Below, piece by piece: positions 52,388 through 60,735 of a stretch of 64,000 nucleotides of DNA. The first letter of the stretch is position 1, and each line of letters starts with the position of its first letter. The position numbers were made by a program, and so were the translations under genes. This DNA is from Kalaharituber pfeilii (lineage: Eukaryota > Ascomycota > Pezizomycetes > Pezizales > Pezizaceae): NCBI GenBank assembly GCA_015179045.1, contig WHUZ01000086.1, positions 186,001 to 250,000 of the forward strand. The letters are read 5' to 3'. The notes beneath the pieces were generated by a model. That model was not told where the DNA came from. It was given only the letters and a program-made list of their open reading frames with translations, and did not search any database.

Positions 52388-52412
52388 TTACCTCTACGGA
52401 CCTCGCACCCTC

Positions 52413-53684
52413 GAGAAGAGCGGGCCAGGGCCGCAGCATTGCGGGCGTCGGTCAGACTCCGGCCGGCAGCAATTATGGCAGCAGGGTTCCAGACTGTGGC
52501 GGCAGCAGCAGCAGCAGCGGTGGCGGCGGCGCACCCAGGCACCACGCCACGCAGGCCAGCGTCCTGAATATAATCTAATGTTGCTGACACTTCGGCTAGG
52601 ATGTCACTGAATGCAAATAAAGTTCCTTGGTAATAAATACCTATCTTTCGAAAGCAGTTGGTAATAGAGCTTGTAGATAAACAAGAATTCTATGCTGTTG
52701 CCATATGATTGATTGCTTGCATACGCAGCGAGCCATGTGCTCTTCATACTTGGTAGACTGAACCCTTAGTTTATTGGCAACATCCCCGTAATGCTGCGCC
52801 ACACTGTTGCCGTGACAACGGTAGCTTTGTTTACAGGAAACTCGGAGAACTTTGGAAAAATTCCCCGTAATTACGGGGGAAACAGCACATCTTTGAGCAA
52901 TGCCTGCAACCATTTAATCAAGTCAGATTGCCTTCAAAGTTTGTACAGAGTGAATACCTATCATGAAAAATTGCCTTACAAATTTCTGTCTTGATTCAAT
53001 TTCACAGATACCAACAGCACCATTTTTCCCCCGTAACCTTTATTCACACAATTGTCATGCCTCCAAGGCATCCAAGAATAACCCCTTCAGCATCTCCCAC
53101 CTCTTAAATAGGTCTGCCAAGCTCAAAAAGACTAGAAAAAAGGGACTCTGCAAGCTGAACCTGCTTCAGCAAGTCTGAATTGTTTTCTCCGCTAATTTCT
53201 TGTAGATAAGCCACTGTGAGTGTAGAAAGTACTTTGAAGAGAGTACTGCACTGCTGCCTGTAGCTGCCAAATGCTGTAGGTGCATGTGCGTGGTTAATGG
53301 CAGGTGGATATGTTGCAGTAATTGGTGTCGGGGGATATGAACGGGAAGTGGATGCCAAACCTCTCATTTGCAGAATTGCTGCTAAGATGACTAATGCAAT
53401 TCGGGGAAAATTTACGGGGATGTTGCCAAAGCTCTCTATTGGCTTTGTAAGAAACTTCGTGCTATGTATTTTCTATACATGTATGGCGCTGGAAGCGTCG
53501 TCCTAGATTACAAAGATCATTAAACAACTTAGTCTTGTTTTATCCTGTTTCGCTCTATTTTACAACAGTGTTAATGGCTCGTAAACTACAAGGCGGAAAG
53601 TGACAGCAGACTGAACACTGGATATAGGTAACTCGGCATCAGTAACGTTGGCTCAGAGTTGTACTTGGTTCCATATATGGCCAC
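52413..53684. other. Unassigned; includes a GCN-type microsatellite
   Basis: At 52497-52535 lies GGCGGCAGCAGCAGCAGCAG followed by GGTGGCGGCGGCGC. The minus strand over 52430-52590 gives an Ala-rich frame (MSATLDYIQDAGLRGVVPGC...), probably produced by this repeat. The remainder to 53684 holds only short ORFs. Confidence 0.35.
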
Positions 53685-53950
53685 TTTTTTTTTTTTTTTT
53701 TTTTTTTTTGTTTGTTTGTATTATATCATTACAGTAGTCGTATACCTTCCTGGAGGCTATGACAAGATAAATACAAAGGAGACAAAATGAAACAACAATC
53801 GTCTATCACAGCCTCTTATATAGAGCCCACAACCTCCACTGGTGGTGTTGGCACAGAAACGCAAAAGAACTGCCAAAAACACGAGGTAACAATAATGCTG
53901 CCCGGAGAAGGCTATCACCCACGATCCTCACTAGTCATGCAGGCCCAAAG
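53685..53950 (-). mobile_element. LINE family A 3' part
   Basis: A T run of about 25, TATATCATTACAGTAGTCGT (altered hairpin) and then a 3' UTR ending CACGATCCTCACTAGTCATG. The last part resembles the end of the insertion at 63617-63858, so both belong to one subfamily. Confidence 0.65.
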
Positions 53951-53951
53951 G

Positions 53952-54186
53952 ATTTTTTTTTCTTTGAATTATTACTCGCGTGCCGCCCTACGGGCTCAGC
54001 TTGCTCCTCCAAATATACAACGATCGAGCTTGTGAGTTTCCCTGCTCCATGAGTCTTTCTTTCTTTCTCAACCACCAAATCCGAGTAATCTGCCCTAAAT
54101 CCCTGTTAGCACCCTCCAGCCAGTTGCGCCCATTTCCTAGTTTCTTTCTTGAGGCTATCCGTATATAGCAATGCTGAATTGCTTCT
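53952..54186 (-). mobile_element. LINE derivative: ORF1-like fragment joined to half a family A tail
   Basis: T tract and ATTACTCGCGTGCCGCCCTA are directly joined to a minus-strand frame encoding NWLEGANRDLGQITRIWWLR and KKERLMEQGN. This is the same ORF1-like segment as at 18456-18872 and 45401-45890. The 5' half of the hairpin (CTATGGCGAG on this strand) is missing at the junction. Confidence 0.68.
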
Positions 54187-54199
54187 TTCTCTGAGGTTT

Positions 54200-54254
54200 T
54201 TTTTTTTTTTTTTTTTATCATTATTTGCATGCCGCCCAGTAGGCTATGGCGAGG
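54200..54254 (-). mobile_element. Hairpin-only family A retroposon (55 bp)
   Basis: A 13-bp duplication, TTCTCTGAGGTTT, lies at 54187-54199 and 54255-54267. Poly-T and one hairpin unit only. Confidence 0.9.
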
Positions 54255-54311
54255 TTCTCTGAGGTTTCTCTATGGTGGTGGTAAGGGGTGTGTTGGTAGT
54301 AGGAGGGGGTG

Positions 54312-54392
54312 TCGGTGTTCTGGCCCACCGACGAACATTTTCCGGTTCGCGAATCGGCCAGCCACAAAAACCTGGTCCAGTGGCGAACATGA
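54312..54392. repeat. Small foldback repeat, hAT-like
   Basis: GTGTTCTGGCCCACCGACGA followed by ACATTTTCCGGTTCGCGAAT, ending GGTCCAGTGGCGAACATG. Parts recur in inverted order at 56738-56821. No duplication was found. Confidence 0.35.
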
Positions 54393-54554
54393 ATGTACCT
54401 ATATGTACCTACATGTATATATATACTTGCTTATGAGATAATGTAATAGCGATCTATCATACAGTTAACCAAGCACCTTCTGCAGTCTCCCGTGCCCTAT
54501 GCAGTCATCTATGTACAAAAATAATACAAGAATTATGACAATATGGCCTGCTGG

Positions 54555-54934
54555 TGTGGTGGTAACCACGGTACCGATGGAAAGAATAAGGCCAAACGCG
54601 GGCCGGAGCGGTACTCAGCGGTAGGGCCACATGATGACACATGCATGGGGTTGAGGAAGAAAGTTACTTTAAGAAGCGAGATGTGGATGTATAGGCTCAG
54701 TTGGAAGGCGATGGTGGTCTATAAATTGTATGTAGATAGGACTGTGGAAGCAGAAAGCAAGCAGGAATAGACGGACATAGACAGACATGGACAGATATGG
54801 ACACGCACAGACAGGACAATTGAAGACCCTTCCCTTGATATTTGATCATTGAGGCCGCCCTTGAGGCTTCGTTCCGCCAGCTCTAGATACCGGTACCCGT
54901 GCGAAACAGTGGATGCTGTTGAGCCGTCATCACA
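54555..54934 (+). mobile_element. Solo LTR (380 bp), second copy
   Basis: Starts TGTGGTGGTAACCACGG and ends GCCGTCATCACA, flanked by CTGG at 54551-54554 and 54935-54938. It is alike to 7929-8295 along its whole length with small indels (for example an extra GATGACACAT stretch). The two copies define the LTR ends well. No internal region is nearby. Confidence 0.82.
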
Positions 54935-55260
54935 CTGGCATATACACTTGCAGCGACAGGAAGGGCAAGAACGTTGACAGAAACATGACATCCGATCCTG
55001 AAGTCTTTTTTCATTTTCCTTTTTCGTTAAGAACTAATTACACGTGTACTGCCCTGATAAGCACGAAGGAGATAATAGGAATAAAAAAAAACAAGATGGG
55101 AAAATATCATGCCAAGATTAAAGGAAATAATAAACATAAGATAAAAGGAGTAAGAGCGTTTCAATGAAGACATAGATTCGCTTATGGACTCCCTCTCTAA
55201 TGTTTCCACTCTTTTCATTATCAACTCTGCCGATGGATGCGGTTCATCTTCCTTCCCACG

Positions 55261-55330
55261 CCCTGCCATGGCGAACAGCTGCACGTGGGGTCATGTGAAA
55301 AAAAAAAAAGAAAAAAAAAAAAAAAAAAAA
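55261..55330 (+). mobile_element. Hairpin-only family B retroposon (70 bp)
   Basis: Starts CCCTGCCATGGCGAACAGCT, then GCACGTGGGGTCATGTG and an impure poly(A). A perfect 14-bp duplication, TCTTCCTTCCCACG, lies at 55247-55260 and 55331-55344. Confidence 0.92.
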
Positions 55331-55732
55331 TCTTCCTTCCCACGAGGGGCCTTCTTATTGCATCAACAAGCCTACGGTAATACTTACTGCTGGAACTTAA
55401 ATTCGGTCTGGTTGCGCTGGCTCTGCTGGTACGTCTGCCATTGCTGCTGGCACTTGCATTATTGTATAAACTACTGTTTCTGGCAATCAAACCACTAAAA
55501 TTTTCATGCTTGGCACCAATGCAACCCCTGTCACTTCCAGAATAATACCCGAAATGGTGGAGGATTGGATATCTCTGCTTAAACAGATAAAATTACTAAG
55601 CAAAAGTCTTGGTGATTGCGATCTAAGGACTGGCAGAGATAGGCTCAAAAGTTGCGATATGTCAGTGATGAATGACCCGATTGGCTTACAACTTGAACTG
55701 ATGATAGTATACAGGGTATTGAACAATAGCGT

Positions 55733-55770
55733 GCCCTGCCTTGGCGAACAGCTGCACGCGGGGTTACGTG

Positions 55771-55799
<29 letters not shown>
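55733..55799 (+). mobile_element. Hairpin-only family B retroposon (67 bp)
   Basis: Starts GCCCTGCCTTGGCGAACAGC and continues GCACGCGGGGTTACGTG with a poly(A) of about 29. A perfect 12-bp duplication, GAACAATAGCGT, lies at 55721-55732 and 55800-55811. Confidence 0.92.
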
Positions 55800-55803
<4 letters not shown>

Positions 55804-55811
55804 AATAGCGT

Positions 55812-56378
55812 AATAGGATTCTACTTATGTAGCAGGATTGTGGTGTAACATTGAAACATCTTATCTTGGTCATTACGCACTCTATGCAATAACCTACAAC
55901 TTTATGAAGCCTATAGCTTCCTCAAATAAATGAGAGCAGCAATGAGGATTTTTATATGGGAAATAATACCTCAAACTTTATAGTTCCAGTTGCAGAACGG
56001 TTATAGAGCTGACTAGAAAAAATTCCAAACACTTACGATGCTAAAATCTCAAACTTCCTATAAAAAATTGCATTCTACGAATAAAACACTTTCTATAGAG
56101 CTCACAGCACCGCAGAAAACATACGAAAAATATGAAGTAGGATTGGCTCAATATTCTTTTTATAGTGAAATTGATCAGTCATTGAAAATTGTTTCCTAGC
56201 ATACAGCCACACTGTTTTATAGAAAAACTATTAATAAAAAATAGTTTTATTGCTCCCCTTGGCAGTTGAATATATAATTGAGTAAAACTACCCTCATGGC
56301 TGGCCTCATTACTCTAGAGGCATAAATCTACAAATTGCATACGAAAGTTCTGAGATTGAGCTAGAGATATAGATAATT
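55812..56378. other. Intergenic, AT-rich, no gene recognised
   Basis: No ORF of note and no repeat. Confidence 0.35.
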
Positions 56379-56390
56379 GAAGCTCCGTAA

Positions 56391-56430
56391 GCATGCGATT
56401 AATGATATATAAAAAAAAAAGAAAAAAAAA
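56391..56430 (+). mobile_element. Half-hairpin family A insertion (40 bp)
   Basis: Starts GCATGCGATTAATGATATAT and ends in an impure poly(A), flanked by a 12-bp duplication, GAAGCTCCGTAA, at 56379-56390 and 56431-56442. It begins in the 3' arm of the hairpin, unlike the other short copies. Confidence 0.88.
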
Positions 56431-56737
56431 GAAGCTCCGTAACAAGGATTTTACGATGCCAAGGTATTGCCGATCACCAAGACTTTTGCTTAGTAATTAT
56501 AACACTGGAATCACTTAGAGCAAAATCGAATACTGGAAGGTTGTCCGGCAATTTTCCTAGAGTTTTCTTGTTAATAAAAATCTAGTTAGGATTACAAATT
56601 CTGTATTCCTAATTATAAGGGCAGCAAATTATTAATTACATGGTCTACATTATCTTACAGCAATTTGCCAGTGCTGTTAGTATTAGCAATTCATCGCTGG
56701 TGGCACATAGAGGTACCTGGTGGTACTTGAGCTACAA

Positions 56738-56821
56738 CAGTGTTCCCGAGTGGGCCGGCCGGTTCGCGAATCGGCTTGGGCAGTTCCGGAACCGCAATGT
56801 TCGTCGGTGAGCCAGAACATT
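56738..56821. repeat. Small hAT-like foldback repeat
   Basis: CAGTGTTCCCGAGTGGGCCG ... GTTCGTCGGTGAGCCAGAAC. The start resembles the termini of 22596-23448. No 8-bp duplication was found. Confidence 0.35.
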
Positions 56822-56947
56822 CTTTGATGCCTCCGGAGGGCGAAGGATTTCGGAGAAAGAGTTTGTCATCGTAAAGTTTGTTGGAGCTGGTGATGTAGTT
56901 TCTAAGGAAGGCTTCTGTGAATGTATGACCGAAATCGAGCTAGTAAT

Positions 56948-57255
56948 TTTTTTTTCTTTTTATATCATTAATCGCTTGCCGCCCTAAGGGCTATGGCGAT
57001 ATTGAGTTACATAAAGGAAAGTAAGAGAGAAGTAGATAATGAAAGAGAATAAATAGGAAAGTTCACGTGCGCCCCGCCCATTCCAACAGATCCATCAGCA
57101 TGTCGCGATTCTCATCTTTCGGGGGTCTGAGCAGGTCCTTTTCTCCTCCCGGCCATTTCCTTTCCCAGACCTTGCACTGCGTTAGTATATGAGCGGTAGT
57201 TTCCAGCTCTTCGCCGCACCCGCAACACTCCAGACTGTCTTTGGTGCCTAATTGG
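56948..57255 (-). mobile_element. 5'-truncated LINE, family A
   Basis: A 12-bp duplication, TCGAGCTAGTAA, lies at 56936-56947 and 57256-57267. Hairpin, 3' UTR and the region encoding the terminal Cys/His motif are present; the coding part is short and decayed. Confidence 0.88.
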
Positions 57256-57266
57256 TCGAGCTAGTA

Positions 57267-57298
57267 AGTGGTGGTGGTGGTGGTGGTGGTGGTGGCGG
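57267..57298 (+). repeat. (GGT)n microsatellite
   Basis: About nine GGT units directly to the right of the LINE duplication. Confidence 0.85.
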
Positions 57299-58493
57299 GT
57301 TTGACCTCTTTAGTGGCATTCTCTTATTGGTTGATGGTCCTTGTTTTGGGGTTCCTATTTGGTTTCCGGAGCGGGGCCTATGTGGTACCGACGAGGTGGC
57401 GAGCTTTAAGATTTCTCAGGCAGTAGCATAGTTGTATGCTGCCAAGCGACAAATGCCAAGGCTAAAGGTGCCTCTTAAGTTAGAGTGCAAACCACTTTAG
57501 TCTAAATTTGGCCTAACACTAGCCAAAGTGTTGCTTTAGGAGGTGTGGGAACTCGAATAGGGAAATGTTGCTTTAGGAAATCGGATGAACTCCAGGCTTC
57601 ACTTTCTATTTATCCAGTCGGAAAACTTCCAGTGTCACGCCAAGAAGAGGAAAAATTTTATACTTATTAGATGAGGGTCGAGAGGGAGAAGAGCTCAGAG
57701 GTGGACAAGGAAATACATACACATCAATACAAAGAAGGTTAATGATCTGCAGCAAGAAATGTTGCACCATAACGCAACGCTGGCACCGAACCATTGAATG
57801 CCTGAAACTAATTGCACCATGGTGGCTCAGCGTCAAATATAGAGTATAGTATCTTCACGTGCTTGTAGTTATTGGCAGTTATTGAGAACTCGGAGATATA
57901 CATCAACCGCAATGCTAACAGACAATGCACTCGATGCCATTTCTTGATTTTTAGCTCGGCGTTCAATAAGCGCTTGTAAGCTGGAGGCTGGGCCAGAAGA
58001 ACACTGTAAGACTGAGTTCCTGATTCAGTGCATTAGCTCAAGAGTCAATTTGACGGCCAGTGACAGTACGGTGTAAAGATCTACTTTCATCTCCTATCAC
58101 GAGGGAGTGTAAGAAGCTGAGATGAAAACACAATGCAAATTTCCCTTTTTTTTTTTGAGGGATAGATGATTGGACGAGTGTAACAAAACTTGACCTTTAA
58201 TGTACACCGCTTGTGAAGTAAACACAACAAAAGAACTACAAGGAGCCCATGTAAGGAAAAGGTAATCAACATAAAACCCAACTAAAGCAGCACCGAGAAT
58301 GAAATTCAAAGGGGAATCAGGCCAAAAATTAGCATGAATTCGACAAAACAAAGTTAGAAAACACAAAAAGCAGGGCCAGTCGCTGAACAACTCCGCGACA
58401 TGCCAACCCCACGGCCCAGGTAACTTGCATGATGTAAGAAACGTCCAAGAGTTTAAGACTATATACTATTTTACCCTTGAAGCAGCCCGCCAC
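57299..58493. other. Intergenic, 3' side of the NAS gene
   Basis: Short minus-strand ORFs (57606-57836, 58097-58390) are hydrophobic but show no other gene features. The 3' UTR of the NAS gene would lie at the right end. Confidence 0.35.
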
Positions 58494-59720
58494 TCACTGT
58501 CCATCTGCCCTATCCACCCTCGCAATGATAACTGAGTTTACAACCTCATTCCATGGATGGACAACGAGAATCGGAACAACCTTCAAACCCTGTTCTCCTG
58601 TCACGCCTGCCAATCCGGCTGGATCGACAGTGGGATACAAAATCCTTCTCATGCTATGGGCGCTACGCATTACGAGCATCGCTCCAGTACGCATCCTGGC
58701 TGCAACGGATGCGACTAATGCGAGCTTTTCCTCTGGGGTAATTCCGACCAAGGCGGCGAGGTACACGACGTCAAAGGATTTCAGGTCGCTTGAAGCTTCT
58801 GAGTTGGCGTCCGCACACTCAAATGTCAGGGCTCGTGTGAGTCGGCCCAGCACAGAACAGAGCTTCGATGACAATTCGATTGCAATGGGATTACGGTCGA
58901 TGTTATGGATTTGGACTGCTGTTTTGTGGTCAGTGTAAGCATCGGGGGCCGTCCCATGGTGAATCGAAACAGGATCAAGGAGTTGTGCAAGACAGATGGC
59001 CGTTAGTGGCATTGGCCCAGAGCCCAAGAAAGCAAAGCTTCGGGGTGGCTGCTTGGTAGGTGTATATACTGATGTGATGGCGCTTAGCTCTAAGCGAGCT
59101 AGGTCGACATAGTTCTGATAGTACGGGAATTGGCGCAGGAGTGCGATTGAGGCCTCAATTTCATGGTCAGGCTGACTTGGAGAGGTCGTAGATTGTCCCT
59201 GTAAACTACTGGAACTTTTGAGGATTCTGAAGGTTTTGCGACATAAAGAGGACAATAACCAGCGATTATGAGGGTGGGAGGTTTTTCGACCCCGCCCAGA
59301 GGAGGTTGTGGTGGGTGAACTGTTGAGCTGTGGATCGTCTACACTGTCCAAAATCCTTCGTGCCCAATACTCCTCTAACATTCCCTCTCCTTCAGAAGCG
59401 TATTTTCGCAAATCGGGAACCATTGATCCAAGTCGTTTGTCCGACAATACTGCATCACATGTAGCAGTATCAAACGGCAAGATACATAGACTGACAAGTT
59501 CACTGAAGAGTTTATTTGTTACCTCCCCAGGTTGAATGTTTGGATAGACCTCGGACAGTCCGCGATGAATGGTGGTCAGACGTGCAATCAGTTTCTCAGC
59601 GGACGAAGTTCCATCATGCGGTGGCAGAGATATTTGCTGTGCAGGTATCGAGGCGCCATTCGAGTTATTCGAGCAATTGGAAGAAATGGATTCATTAGTG
59701 GTAGAACCAGATCGCTCCAT
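58494..59720 (-). CDS. NAS: Nicotianamine synthase (408 aa, single exon)
   Basis: The enzyme family joins aminocarboxypropyl groups from three S-adenosylmethionines into nicotianamine, a chelator of iron, zinc, copper and nickel used for metal handling in the cytosol. Family landmarks here are the SAM-binding FAFLGSGPMPLTAICLA (229-245), NIDRNPIAIELSSKL (273-287), FDVVYLAALVGITPEEK (316-332) and GAMLVMRSAHSMRRILYP (346-363), followed by VDPAGL. The N-terminus has a Ser/Asn-rich stretch and the usual EVYPNIQPGEVTNKLFSELV part. About 55 extra residues (128-185, Ser/Thr-rich) account for its length above the 320 or so of plant enzymes. The Met at 59720 gives the full N-terminal domain. A TATA-like CTATATTT lies 190 bp upstream. 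Fungal homologues are known. No frameshift is present. Confidence 0.93.
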   Translation of the reverse strand: MERSGSTTNESISSNCSNNSNGASIPAQQISLPPHDGTSSAEKLIARLTTIHRGLSEVYPNIQPGEVTNKLFSELVSLCILPFDTATCDAVLSDKRLGSMVPDLRKYASEGEGMLEEYWARRILDSVDDPQLNSSPTTTSSGRGRKTSHPHNRWLLSSLCRKTFRILKSSSSLQGQSTTSPSQPDHEIEASIALLRQFPYYQNYVDLARLELSAITSVYTPTKQPPRSFAFLGSGPMPLTAICLAQLLDPVSIHHGTAPDAYTDHKTAVQIHNIDRNPIAIELSSKLCSVLGRLTRALTFECADANSEASSDLKSFDVVYLAALVGITPEEKLALVASVAARMRTGAMLVMRSAHSMRRILYPTVDPAGLAGVTGEQGLKVVPILVVHPWNEVVNSVIIARVDRADGQ

Positions 59721-59978
59721 GACCTGCGATGATTTGTATATGCCGGGGCCAACACAAGGGCTGATCCTGAACTCTTCACGTTGGACACTGCGTTACACAG
59801 AACCTCTGAAGCGTCGAAGTAAATCGCTATCTCTTGCGGGCCGCACGACTGCCGTGTTGACGTGAAACTGGGAATCAATCTTCGCCCTTTATTGTAGAAG
59901 ATTGATAAAAATATAGAGGAGGGCCTTCGTTCGCAGGAAGAATGGGAGTAAGGTAAGATCTGTCTCCAGGGCCTTATT
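59721..59978 (-). promoter_or_regulatory. NAS promoter region with TATA-like box
   Basis: The minus strand reads CTATATTT at 59909-59916. A LINE family B copy is inserted beyond it, from 59993. No metal-responsive site could be named with confidence. Confidence 0.4.
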
Positions 59979-59992
59979 TATACGTATTCTGC

Positions 59993-60302
59993 AAACCGGG
60001 GAGCACCTCGTTTTCCGATGCAGAAACCAGAAGAAGGCTTTGAGGGGTGGGGCGACATGGAAAAGAATTGGAAGAGAAAGGCGCAGAATGGGGAGGAGTA
60101 TGATATTTTAAAGAATTTCTTTTCCATGGTCAAATTCTGGAAGGTAGGAGAAGGGGGGTCAAGTTCTAGAAGGTAGGAGAGCGGGGGTCAACAACGCGGT
60201 GAGGCCAAGTACGTAGGAATTTTCTTTTAGCCTGTCTCCAGGCTATGAGGGCTTGCCCAGGGACCCTGCCATGGCTTAGTGCCGTAAGCGGGGTTACGTG
60301 AT

Positions 60303-60337
<35 letters not shown>

Positions 60338-60338
60338 A
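59993..60338 (+). mobile_element. 5'-truncated LINE, family B, upstream of NAS
   Basis: A 14-bp duplication, TATACGTATTCTGC, lies at 59979-59992 and 60339-60352. The 5' part encodes a decayed Cys/His segment (EHLVFRCRNQKKALRGG) like AEHVVFEC in the 7083-7864 copy. The B tail and a long poly(A) close it. It separates the NAS promoter from older upstream DNA. Confidence 0.85.
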
Positions 60339-60443
60339 TATACGTATTCTGCGCTCCTTATATATAGAGATTAACATTGCTCATCAGATGAGTACTAGTA
60401 TACCGGCAATCGCTACGTCGGTTCCTGAGTATGTTCTCGAATG

Positions 60444-60735
60444 TTTTTTTTTTTTTTTTTTTTTCTTTTTATATATCATTACTCACGTGCCGCCCTATGG
60501 GCTATGGCGAGGTTTAGGTGCATAAGATGTGAAAGAAATGTAAAGGAGGTTTAGATACATAAAGAAATGTAAACAGGAAAATCAGTGTCACGCGCGCCTA
60601 TGACCGTCCAACCCATTCAAGTAGTTCTGCCAGTGTATCCCTGTCTCCGTCTTTGGGGGGTTTCCGTATATCCTCCTCCCCCCGGGCCATCTCTTTCTCC
60701 ACGTCTCGCATTGTGTACGCTGGGTCGGATTACTG
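60444..60735 (-). mobile_element. 5'-truncated LINE, family A
   Basis: Poly-T, hairpin (CATTACTCACGTGCCGCCC...GGCTATGGCGAGG) and 3' UTR, then GTCTTTGGGGGGTTTCCGTA, i.e. the terminal ORF2 part on the minus strand. The duplication is unclear. Confidence 0.75.

Noticed and set aside
52360..52590. Ala-rich minus-strand ORF
   Set aside because: Produced by a GCN microsatellite and running into the poly-T of a retroposed tail; a gene is possible but unsupported.
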